Below, one piece after another: positions 12,401 through 25,500 of a stretch of 64,000 nucleotides of DNA; position 1 is the first letter of the stretch, and each line of letters opens with the position of its first letter. The DNA comes from Saccharina japonica. Lineage: Eukaryota > Sar > Phaeophyceae > Laminariales > Laminariaceae. The notes beneath the pieces were generated by a model. That model saw nothing but the letters and a program-made list of their open reading frames with translations. It did no database searches and was not told where the DNA came from. A program made the translations under genes and the position numbers. The stretch spans positions 124,001 through 188,000 of the forward strand of contig MEHQ01004270.1 in the NCBI GenBank assembly GCA_008828725.1. Direction: 5' to 3'.

Positions 12401-15400
12401 GCTTTTGTGATCGCGATTTCTCCAGCTGCAATATACTGGAAACGCCTCCATATGGGGCACGGGTGCACAGGGGCCGGGCACCCCCACCCTTGCACAATGA
12501 GGGGGTCACAACATAACCGTCTAGACAACCAAACTCTGTAGGAAACACTACAAGGTGTCCCGACAACCTCTCAAGTGGGCACGCCCAATGGTTGTGCTTC
12601 TACATAGGGCAATGTCTTTACAAGGGAGGATGTTACGGTCACATTCTGCAGGGAGGGAGGGGGGGGGGCTGTGCTTGAATATATTTTATACACTCTTTAC
12701 CGTCTTGTACACATGATAATGACGTGTGCTACGATAGAGATAGCACTTTTTTTCTGAAAGGATTTCTGAAACGATCGAGCTCCTTAACCCCAAATCGGCG
12801 CGGACTTTGATCATTATTCTGTTGCAATATTGTTCCTTGTTTGCTTCGGCTATGAAATTTTCGATCGGAAAGCACTTTTACTTTCGTCCAAAATCAGTTT
12901 GTTTGGTGGGGTGTAGAGCTCTTCAACTGAGGAGCTCCAGAAAAAACAGTGTGCACCTCTATCGTAGCATGCTTCAGATACACCCTCGTGTCGCGGAAAT
13001 CGCGGGAGGAGCGTAAGTTTTTGCAAAGGTCTGGACGTGCTGAGTCTTATCCGCGAACACGACGCCGATACCGAGGGTGTAGTCATTAGCCACATGCCAT
13101 GCATGGCCGTAGTCGTATGGCCATAGACCCTCGAACTCCTGAATAGATTCACTGGGTTGAGAGGTGGGGGGCGGGGGAGAACTGTAACCAAGGTTCTATC
13201 AGACTGCAGCAGCGGGTCGAGCCCCACGCGAGTGCTCGCGAGTGGAGCTAGAAATTATAGGCAATGGCTAAAAGCCAGAGCGTTGGGAAGGCTGAACCCT
13301 CTGCGCGATAAAAATCAAGGCAAGAGCCGTAGTGGGGGAGGAGGGAGAGGAGCCTACTTTGTGACCCCGCATCTGAGTTACAACTAGGGAGAGAGGAAGA
13401 CAGAAGTGCGAAGATAATAAATGGGATGGAAAAAAACACAAAAAGGCAATAGTAAGAAATATAGGGGTAGAAATGTCTCAATCGTTGTTGCTTCAGGACG
13501 AGGTATACAATGAACCGTAATACCTGGTACCAGGTATAGGGTATAGAACGTGTCGATACGCCGGCAGCGTATAAACCATTCGCGGTTCATTTCTTATAGT
13601 CGTACAACCAAATCCGAGGATCGTTCATTAAAGTATTAGGAGGACACCTGTATGAGGTAACATATGAGTGCAAACAGCAGAAGCAGCCCCGGGAAGCAAC
13701 CCTGAGGCTGTTACGGTTGGTGATGCATCTAAAGTGACCCTTGCTTGACTTCTAGAGATAGCACCCGATTGTTTGTGAGGGTCGTCCCCTAAATATTTCA
13801 TAGTATGATATACGTATATGCATATAACCCGTGCACGTGCCCAAGCGCAGAGCTAAACGTACGACCCAATCAAACAAACACAAAAGCCTAGGTATATCAC
13901 TACCGTAATGAAGGTAGTAGAACACCATTGAACAGCAGTATAACCAGATAGGGCTAAGGAGCGTAGTCATAGTTTGACCACGAAGTGCTAGGGGTGGGTG
14001 GGCGGGAGAAACTACGGAAAAGGTCTGGTTCATTGACCTTCAATCACCAGGAACGTTTTTGCTCTTGATTACGTAGTTCACTGCTCAGCCAAGTAAGGTC
14101 GTACGTGTCCGGCTTGAGATAGGTGTACTTGCCCTATGACACCACGCGTCCAAGCCAATAAATATGCCGACCTATGCGACAAGGGTAAGGTAGGCTCCAT
14201 GGTGACATTCCATTTACCGATACGCGCTCTTTTCTGCACGCTGTTGGATTGGATAAATTCGAAGTCTTCGTTTGTTTTCAGGCCGCTGAGTCCTAAAATG
14301 GGTTGTTTGCAAATATTCGGCGTAAACCTCGCAATTCCAGCCCACTGTCCAGCCTCTACTACTCTCCCTGCCCTACGTTCTGATGCCATCGGTATTTTCT
14401 TATTGTGTCCGACAAACGGGAACATACGTTAACACTGTCCGTGCGTGAACAGTTTTCTAACATCACGAGCGTGGGCTATCCGCCAATCTACGAGAAGTTC
14501 CTCTCCATCATCGGGGTATTTTCCCTGGATCTGGCCTGGATTCTATCGGCAGCGTGCCTAACAACGGAGGTCAACTTTTACGACAAGCTTTTGTGAGTAG
14601 TCTTGTTCTATCTATCACAGGGACGGAATGTGAGGCATTCGAATCTCCTGTGGATCGTCTGTGATGGAACTGTTGTGATATGGGGCTACGGAACGGATCG
14701 GGTGTTTATGGTTCCAGTAGTTTCCCACGAGTGAGTCCCCTCAACACCGCAGGAGCTACGAGTACGCACAATAGTTGGATGGGAAGAGGCGTGTTTCATA
14801 CTCCTTCAGATGCATTCTGTAGTACACAAGGCTTCAGCGGGGATCGTGCTGTGTATATTTTATGTTCGACGACAAATGCTATCCAACCAGAGATCGCGTT
14901 CTGCTGCACCATATACGATTAAACTATTCCAGGGACCCTCTCTCGTTTCCTGAGTGTCTCACGCGGCAGCAGCTGTCCACTTACTCCTATCTGGAGAAGG
15001 AGGGAGTGTGGTGGGTACACCTGGTTGGAGAAACACAAAACGAGCAATGCCCCATCCGTGTCCTTTCGCGAGGTTAATGTCAGTTTTACCACATTGGTGA
15101 CATGTCCCGCGCCCGTACGCACTTGACCCTCCTCCCCCCTGGCTGTTCCGCCTCCGCTGTAAATAGAATGGTGACCATCGGGCCGCTGATCGTTCTAGGA
15201 CTACTTGGCGTCACGTTCCGCATCGGAGCTGGGCCGGTTAGACCCGTCGCAACCAACGTGCCCGTGATTCAACAAGCACGCAGCAACTCTATATCAGACA
15301 CGAGCGTTCTCCAACTGATGGAACCCCTTAGCCCAGGCCCAGGGCCAATTATACAGAAGGCGAGAACGTCAGACCTTTCGACGCCAGACCCCTCCCAAGC

Positions 15401-16502
15401 AATGGAACTCCCTACCATTAGGCCAGTGCTACTTGGGGGCAGACCCTCGGGCGGTTCAGAAGATACTGTCGAGATGTCCCGCACCGGGCACCCAACAGCA
15501 AGAGCCGGCACCTTGGGAGGCCACGACCGAGCGACTGGTGGGGAGCGGGAGTCGTCAGGCACCAACAATCTCCCGGCGGGTTTGAACGACGCCACTGTCA
15601 ACCCCCAGGAGAGCGCGATGAGGAGCACTCGCGGTGAGGCCGGATCCTCTGCCTCTCCTGGTCTTGATGAGAGTTCCCTCGGAAAAACGCAACGGCCAGG
15701 ACGGACTGTGGTGGAGACCGGGACTGGAAACAACGCGGACCCGGAGCAGGTGGGTAGCACAAATATCATACTGTAGTTCCCCTGTTGGCTTGCGTCCTCT
15801 TTGACCAATTAACGGTACCTTCTATCAGAGTTTTCGGCAAGAATAATAGGTTTTTCGGCTCTGGTTGCCACCACATTAACTGACGATGTGGTCCCGTTGG
15901 TACTAGGCTCGGAATGTCCGATATCACCGGATCGGTTTTGGTATGTCTCGCCGCCCTAAACGTGTACGTACTCTTACCGGACGACATACAGCAGTAGTCG
16001 GCACCCACGAGGGGCCGAAACGCCAGGCAATACTCCGACGTGCTCGTAGAGGCTGTATTTGGTTGTGACTGTTTTACTCTACCGTGGAAACTACAGGCAT
16101 AAAGCTCTACTCTTGTCGTCGTATGGCGTAAAACAACCAGCTTAAGCAGTGGCATTCATGAAGCGTGGTGGGATAAGGATAGCACTTTTTGTCGGAAACC
16201 TTTGTGACTGATGGGGGAGGGGTAGCTTCTTTAGTGATGTAACTACTTTACCCCAACATCGTTTTGTTTTAGACAGAACACAAGTGGTAGAAATTCTAGG
16301 CGCCTCGGGATTCATCATGCGGGCCAGCGCGCTATCTCTTTGATCCGTGTTTTGTGTTATATAATACACAGCTCTCCCAGAGAGGAGCCTCAAAAACAAA
16401 ATCTGACATGGTGTCCCCTTATGGTAGCATGCATCTCCTGTGGAGAGTATTCAGAACATGGTAGCAGGGAGCATCTAGCATTATTATTGGCGTCGACGTT
16501 GC

Positions 16503-16537
<35 letters not shown>

Positions 16538-19500
16538 TGCCCCCCCCCAAACTGTGTTTTGGTATACATCGTTACCCTCCCCTGCTCAGGACCGGTTGGG
16601 GGGGCTCTTTGCGCGGCACACCACGATGACGCTGATCCTCTTGTACCTGGTCTACAGTCAAGTTTCCACGGTGGTGAGACTTTTGCGTTTACTCACACAC
16701 TGCAGTCGGGAGAAGAGCAAAATAGGGCCGACCATGGCCAAGGAGTGGTTCCAATAACTTGTGTGTAGTCGAAAAGACATGAAGTAGAGCCAACGATGTT
16801 TAAGAGCTGGTTTCAAGACTTACAATGAACATGAGACCCGGTGATGGCAAAAGGGTGGTTCCAACACGTTGTGTGTAATCGAAAGCACGTCGAGTGGAGC
16901 CAACGACGATTAAGAGATGGTTCCAAGAACTGGATGAATTCGAGCGGCGTGGAAATGCAGGCAATGGCGGCAATGGGGAGGCTCCAACTTTGTGTTAGTA
17001 GTCCAGACATTGAAGTAAATCTAACGAGTACAAAAAGTTGGCTCCAAGCGTTCTGGCTAAACTCGAAAGCTGTTTGAATTGTGGACCAGCGACGACAAAG
17101 AAAGGGGTGTTTCAAAGGGTTTGTGATTGGTCGGACGCACATGAAATGGGGCCAACAATGAGAAAGAGTCAGTTTCCAAGATTAGACCTAACGTCGATCG
17201 CCGCCGAAGAAACATAGATAGGCTGCATGGTGTCACCGAAGGAACAAAGGAGGGCAGCTATGAATCGGTCAAACAGTATCCTGCTTCTACATCCTTAAAA
17301 ACATGGCGCTCCTCGGAGTGTATCGCGTCTCCTTCAGGTGTTCCAGACTTTCTCCTGCCAGGGGTTTATAAAGACCAGCAAAAGCTACCTCAGAGAACGT
17401 AGTACTGGTATACGTTTTGGCTGAAACAGTTTCGGAATGGCAGCACAGGGCTCGGTATAAAACCCAATCTCGTCGAGAGTTGATTGATTTCCTTTTCAAA
17501 AATAGATGCCCTGGTTGACTTGCTATTAGTATAGAGCTCCTCAAGTGAGGAAGCATCATAAAATATCCTGTACGCAGGTGCGCCTCTACTCGTAGCATGC
17601 ATAAAGTAATGTCTCGCGTCCCCCTGCAGGTGTTCCAGACTTTCTCCTGCCAGGGGTTTCCAGAGATAAGAAAAAGCTACCTCAGGGCCGACCCGCGGAT
17701 TGAGTGCTACACGGGGAAGCACATGGCCTACAGGACGTACGCCGCCATCATGATTTTCCTCTGTGAGTTTATGGCGTGGTTACGTCACGTAAGTCTGTGT
17801 CTTGGCAAATGCGACTGGGTGTCCCTTGTTACTGAGGAACCAACACCTCATATATATATATATATATATATCTATATCTGATACGCACGTAGGTCGATCT
17901 CACTTGCTTTATACCAGTCTGAGGTATACGATGGGTTGCAACTGGTACAAGTATACCGGTACTGCTGTATGAAATGTGTTTTCGGTTATACGGTTTTTCC
18001 CTCTGGGGAAATATTCTACTCCAGAGTGACTACGGACTGCACTGTGCCGATGCATTCGTGTGGGAACAAAACACAAGCAACATCAACCTCTCTTCACGTC
18101 TGAGTTTTATTTTGTCCGTTCGGAGTGTGGCACGTAACCCCGTTTGGGTCTGGAAGGCATGCTTTACACGGGGGAAACGCGTCTAAACTAAATTGATGAT
18201 TCTAGAATCGACCACACGAGGCATAACGTCCCTGGGTGGCGAGGGTAGGGGGCATGCCCGAACTACCATTTAACAAGCTGCACGACAATCGCGAGCCATT
18301 GCGATATCTATTTCTACTTCTGCAGGCTACGGATAGTTACTCGTGTGCGTGTTCAAGATAGCAAACCGAAGCAATGACAACTTGTTCAGTGCCAACCGTC
18401 CACGGGCAGCGTGACCTCGTGATGCAGTACCACATGGGGTCTGGATGCGCTCGTACTGTATGATACGCCTCCTTGCATTGAAACTTGGACGCCAAATCTG
18501 GACCAATACCGAATCCTGCAGAGGCTATTTGTGCTGCAATCGTCACGGTTGTGTTCGTCAACTTTTCACCTCTCAAGACTCAAGAGGTGCTCCTTAAATG
18601 TGTTCCCGTCATGCGTTTGGCGTTGCCAGGAGCTATAGTGGTGCACTCCAATGTCCGTGGCAGCTGTGCCATCACCACGTGATACGTGGAACATGGTGTC
18701 CTCTGCCTGGTACACAGCATTCGCTGCCTGAAGCATTCATACAGCGAATATATATATATTGAAACCACGTTCGAGCTTGAACAACCTACGAACATTAATC
18801 AAATCCGCGTCGCCCTTCTGCGATGCACAGATTTCAACTTTTTTTTGTTTACTATTTGTGTTCAGCGCCTTTTGGTTTTATTATATTTTGACCCATCCCG
18901 CGGTATCGGTTCCACCTTGGTTTAACCTTCTGAGGCGATATTCTTATTGTTTTGATCGGTTGCGCTCTTCTCAACGAGCAACTACCGGTTAGCATGATAC
19001 TTCTACGTGCTTCACCAGGGGTCTCAATTTTCGGACTATTCAAGACTACTCTGGAACGAAATATAAGGACCATTTATATCACGTATTAATGTACTAAAGT
19101 TCCTTATATTCTGGGTGAAAGTTGGTTCGTACGTGGCGCGTAAAAATCTGGGTCGGGTTGCGTGAAGATATGACTATGGAGGCCATGTTTCGGGTGAGGT
19201 GTTACTGTGAAGGTCCTCCTGTGAGGAGCCTGACGCATGCTACGGTAGCCTGCATGCAGGTGCACCATGGTTCTGCCTTAGAAGGGTGGTGACTTATTAA
19301 GGAGCTCTAAACCTCACCCAAACACTGTTCTTGGAGGAAACCAAAAGGGCTACCCGAAGAACACTTCCCTTGGCCTAACGAGATCCACCGAAAAATATTG
19401 CAACACAAACAAACAAACATGGTTGTGTTAGGGAGCCCCGAAAACCATTCAGAAAACGTGTTCAGACAAAAGTGCTACTGTACCTCTATCGTAGCACGCG

Positions 19501-22500
19501 TCGCCCTATACAAGACAAGGTGCCACCCCTGCTCCTGACTGTATGGGGGATGTCGCACAGGGGCAATCGACTTGAAAGCTCGTGCTGCACTTTCGCTGTT
19601 TCTCGTTAATAATGGCGTACTAGAAAAAAGAACAGCGAGGGTTTGCTACGGCAACGCTGGTGGTGGTGCGATGTTTCCAGCATCGCAGCAGTGAGTGAGA
19701 GGGGACCCTCATCTTCTTGTTCACCCTGCCGCCGGTGTTTGTTGTTCGCTTCTCGTCAAACCGCCTCCCCGCGCGTACAGACCCCCTCGGCATTCCCGCG
19801 GCTTTCTACTTCCTTCTTTCCCGTCAAGGGTCCTCCATCAACCCACCAACCGACAAGACCGTGAAGGAGCTAAGGGGTACACAGCACGTCGTGGTAAGCA
19901 CCCGATTCCGGACGGAAATATAGTAATCAGAACCGAATATTTTGTGTTCAAACATACGGGGGTACCTGGGGTTTGGAATCCATTGTTCTTCAAGATGTTT
20001 AGCGTAGCTCCTCGTCGTAGCATGCCATTGAGTCGCTCCGGCCCCTGTTCTCGTCCTGTTCGTGAGGGGTATTTGGCGACCGGCAGCGCGAGAAGACCAG
20101 GCAGAGCAGCACAACACTGAACACATCTCCTTTTCTCCTCATGGCGTCGTTCTCGTCACGTACATATCGTGTGTCTGTCGCTATATTTTTCGTACCCCTC
20201 TTGTCTTTGTTCTCCTCTGATTTGGTCGATGATAACCTGTTTGTTGGCTGACAGCGTGAGAAGATCAAGCAGCGCAGCAAAAACCTCAGCATAGCGCCGA
20301 CATCCTTTCTTTGGAACGCGTACTACCCCAACCGCTACTATTTCGAGGTGAACAAAGGAGAACAACACAAAAGAAACACATACTGAAATATTCTCCTCAT
20401 TTTGGAGTGGGTCACGGCCGGGAAACGTGCTCAAGACGCGGAGACGTTCAGCAGTCGTAGCGAGGGCTCTTCCCGGCCCGACCACACTAAGGAACTCTAC
20501 ATGCACGGTTTAACACGCACACCTTGTCAAGGTCGCGAAACCGCCGTTGGTTGAGCTGCGCAAAACAATCGTCATAGCGAGGGTGCTCCTAAGATCGGGG
20601 AGTAAGTTCGAAAGGTATATAAGGTGGCATAGTGAAGATTTTACTATTCTGTGCCGGCCCGGCCCGTTCATAATAAAGCAACTCAGAAACGATTTAGCCT
20701 GAAAATATGAAAACAAAAAAAGAGAAGAAAGCTCGCACCCTAGTGAGAGTGCTTACGGTTTACGCAAGTTGACCCCAAACATGCTTGTGCACTATGAATA
20801 CTAAGGAAAATCGCCCTGTCGCGGATCGAAGTTAGAAGGCGCGACACGATAAATTGTGCTTTCGCGCGCGCCCAGAACATGTCTTAGGTCAGCCTGAGCC
20901 CGGTTTAAGTTTTTGATGTGAGAGAACTGGTACTGTATTGTGGAAGACGTGATCATTTACTGGTATGGGACGCATGCTACGATATAGGTTCACTATGTTT
21001 TGTCTGAGCTCCTCACATAAGGAGCGTCATACCTCACCGAAAAAATGATTTTCAAGGAAATGAAAAGTGCTGCCGGATGCGAAACCTTATGACCGAAGTA
21101 TACTCTGAAAGAGTGCTCGTCACAAAAACGAAAAGTCCGACGAATTTGGGTTAAGGAGCCCGATCGTTCAGAAAACGATTCAGCTAAAAAGTGCTACCTC
21201 TACCGTAGCACGTGTGTAATATAAACAATAAAACGAGGAGGGGGCGGGGGACGTGTGCTACGGTAGAGGTCGCACTTTTTCGGCTGGTTTTGTGTCTGAA
21301 TGATCGAGCTCCTTACCCTAACATCGTGGGCATTTCATTCTTGGGTTGAAATAAGATTTCATGTTTCACTGACTAGTACAGTAGTCCATGGGATTGTTCG
21401 TCGGGTGCGTAGCTCTTTGGGGTTTCTCCACAAATCAGCGTTTTGGTTGGGGTATAGAACGCCCCTCAGGTGACCTCCCTCAGAACCAAATATGGTGCAC
21501 CTCTACCGTGTAGCATGCGTCCGGGGAGGGGTGACTAATTCGCAGCTTTTTATAGGTTTTGATATCATCTACGATTTCCTACTTCCGCGTGGTGCGTCGG
21601 TGTTTTGTTGCCTTCTTCGCGTCAGGTGTTCGAGTGTCTGAGGCGTTTGGTGCTGACGGGGTTGCTGGTGTTCCTCGTCCCCGACACACCGGGGCAGGTA
21701 GCCTTCAGCTGCGTGTTTGCGTTCGTCAGGTACGGAAGCGTTTCTATAGGCCGTTGCGGTTGTTGTCCTTGTTCAAGACACCGTCGACGCGTTGAACAAC
21801 GTTTCTCGGACAGGGTGAAGACTTACACGAAGCTTTTTTTTCGGGAGGCTCCCGTTGACATCATATCTTCGCCGCATGTGGGCTGCCTGCTCAGCGTGCG
21901 GTACGGTAATACATCCCGTGTCCAACGATCAAGGCGGCATGTTGACACTTTCGTGCATGGAGTCGGACGAGTGACGAACGCCTTGGCTGGCCTTTGTCAT
22001 GGCGTATCGTTTTTTCGCATGCGCTGTGTCACATATATGTGTCAGCCCACCTCCACGGGAACATACTGTAGTGTTGGTTGGGTCGGAGATGCATGAAGAA
22101 ATATGGGCGCTTTACACTTCACACCATACAGCGGTACAAGCGTTAAACAAATACCTTTCATGTATTGGCGCACCGTTTCGGTTACAAATACCAAAACCGA
22201 CACGTAAAAACGATAAAGAGGAGATCCTAGTCGTGGTAACCTAGAAAGTGTATGTGTGTGCGGTGGTGTTTCTTATGCTGCGTGTGGCCGTCATTCTTCA
22301 TCCTCTTGTGACCGATTGTCGCCGACTCTCAAACAAACGCCACGGTCGCTTCCTTTGCGCGGTGCCTCCCCATCCCTGCAGCTTACTGGCCTTCGAGCTT
22401 CAGCGCCCTCACATCGACGCCTTGGAAGTTCACCTATACCGTGCGGTGAGCCAATCGAGGAGCTTTATTCCTACAGTACGACTCTTGGGGTGTGCATCAT

Positions 22501-25500
22501 CACGCCCTCACAAAGCAAACGGGTATGTCAAACTATCCCAGTGTCAGTAAATTCGCCACCTCACGATGGTATCGCAAAGACTGACTGCGAGTACGTCTGA
22601 AGGCAATGCCCTGAGGTGTTGAACCAACACGACCCGTTTAATATCGCTCACAGCACTCCCTGGCACACGGGATTTATGACTCCTTCGCATAGGAACTTCG
22701 ACAAACCCTTGGTACAGGACAAAATGGGTTTGCGAGCTATTCCGCAGTTTTATATGAAATCTCCTCGCACGGCGAACATGGAGTATGAGCTATTACGGAG
22801 GACCATAGTAAACACTAGTAAATAGGTCCTTCCGTACACACAAAAACCTATATATCTACGTATTTTTTCGAACAAACTTTGGTCCTATTTACTATGGTTC
22901 TCCGTAATACTACGGGGAACCATAGTAAACAAGGCCAAATATTGTGAGTAAAAATAGGAAACTATGCTTTTTGTGCTTGGTACCGCAGGTCCTTTTTACT
23001 ATTGTCCCCCGCAATTGTCCGTAGAGTCGTCATTCCCTGGTACGTACACATATAAAACATGTTTAGCAATCACGGGGGAGCATGGTTGATAGGACATACG
23101 GTATTCACAAAAACCTATATATTTCCCTAGTTTTACTATTAATTAACACTATCTTGGTCCCCTATTTTCTATGGCCCTCCTCCGTAACAGTTTGTTTGTG
23201 AAACTCGTCACCGCCTGACCCAGTGAGCACACGTGCACACAAACATTGCGAGTTCGGTTTGCAAGACTTACAGGTAGTACCGCACGGCACTGCGAACAAA
23301 ACATTCTAAGTTTGGTGACTGGGAAAACTGGCAAATGCTTCTGAACCCGAACTCTCGTCCATGCCACTCAATACACATCCAGCGCACGACATTGCCGAAC
23401 TACGTAAAAAAAGCCAAGGTGCGGTAGGGGGGGCATTTTAACCAGCGGAATTATACCACCGCTGTAGCATCAGCGGCCTGCAACCTCGCTTCAAAAGGGA
23501 CCTCTTCGCATTTCGTTGCCACCCGATATTTACAGTAACTATTCATTTGGAGATGTTGGGCATAGGCGGGCGTGCTACGATAGACATAGCACGTTTTGGC
23601 TGAAAAATCTCCTCAGCCAAGCCTCAGCCCCAAATTGTCGGAATGCCATTGTTTCGTTCCAATAACAACCATTGTCATTATTTACTGTCGTGAGTCCTTG
23701 GGATTGTTCACCGAGTACGTAGCACCTGTTATTTGCCTCCGAAGGCAGTTTTTATTTGGCTTACTACTGTAGTACGGAGGACCATAGTAAACAGGACCAA
23801 ATTTTGTTGCTAAAAATAGTCAAATATATAGGTTTTTGTGTGCACCGCAGGTCCTATTTACTATGGTCCCCTGTAATAGTCGTATAGAGCTCCTCAAGAG
23901 AAACGCCTCAGAAAAACAAACATGGTGCATAAAGCGTTGCAAGCGTCCATGTGTACGCAATCCCAGTACGTGGTGTTGGGGGGACAGGGGATGCTCCTGT
24001 AGGGGTGTTGAAGCGCTAGAGACGAAGCTCTGCGAAGGTATTGAGCCCACCTCTTATTTTACACCATGGAGTGAGAGCCTCTGACAAGCGCCAGTGCTGC
24101 GCAAGAAGACACCCACAATGGGGATGTGCAGCAGCACAGCATATAGATGTACAGTAGTAGCAACTACTGATATGCGTACTTCAGCCGTGTTCCAACCTCT
24201 CAAGGGGTGAGTACCCTCATACGTCTCCACCAATCCCCCCGCCGTTTTTGAAACGATCTGGCCTATCTTGCGATGAACAACAAAGGGATGCCTGGTTATC
24301 TTCTTCACGAACTTCTTGGCGCTGATGATCAAGGCTGAGGTGGCTGACGAGAACTCGGCCGGCAGCGCCATCTATTCGGTGGTGCTGATCATGGTCAACG
24401 TCATGTTCTTTCTGTCCATTTGGTGGAACACCTGGGCTACGATCAAGGCGACGTTCAGCCGGAGGGGCTTTCAGGTTCGGTCTTGATAGTAAGGTTTTCC
24501 CGCGTTTACTTTTACGGGGGAGCATAGCAAACACTAGTAAATAGGACCAAAATTTGTTTGTAAAAAAATAGGTAAATGTATAGGTTTTCGTGTTGACCGT
24601 AGGTCCTATTTACTGTGGTATGGTGTCGCGTAATAAGAATATCGAAAGAGTGAGCCACACACTCGAGTGCATCGGACATCGGATACCCCCCTGTGTTTTT
24701 CGACCTAGATACGTATTTCAGAGAAGACACTGATGACGCACCAGATACGTAGATATATCTCTGACCTGATATGGTCTGTACGACCGGAAATACATAGGGA
24801 TCATGCTAATAGCGGGGAGGGGGGGGGGCTGCATGATCTGCGTGGTATAGCACGTGTACCCTGGGTTTGATACGTACTAATGCGGAGGACCATAGTAAAT
24901 AGGTCCAAATGTTGCTAGTAAAAATAGGTCAACACATAGATTTTGGTATTTTCCGTAGGTCCTACTTAATATGCCCCCCCCCTATAAATATATGATATAT
25001 TTATAGGTTGGGTTGGCGTCGGTTGGCAACGACGCTGTAAAACACGCCACTCGCTGCGTGAGCTAGACAACCAGGGTGCCTTTTTTTCTTTTTTTTGGCG
25101 GTCACCAAAGCTGGCGGTCGAGTAGATCATTTGTGCGGGGTGGAGAACCTTTGCTCCGCACAAGGGGAATGGTCGTATCACGTAGTGTTAATATGGTAAG
25201 GCATCCGCGAGGCAGTTACGTAGTAAACCCCATTGCTGTCTCCGGAAGTGGCCACACCAGAAATTAAATTAACTCATTGAAGCTGTCGTCCGCCATATTC
25301 AAGTCCGCCTCAGAGGCGGTTCTTAGCAGGGTGTAGCTCCCCCTCCATGCGACTCGCCTAATACCTCACGACGCTTCGCGCTTGGTGCAAGCTTTGTCTG
25401 CCTGGTTGGTGAAAGCCCAACGTGCTCCGTCCCGGCATTGTAGGGATGCGAGGGTCTATGGTCATGTGATTACGGCCGTGCACGACATGAGTACACCCCT

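Noticed and set aside
17339-17603. A family A insertion with an 80-bp target duplication
   Set aside because: Other family A copies make 4-bp duplications; a separate exon duplication next to the element is simpler.
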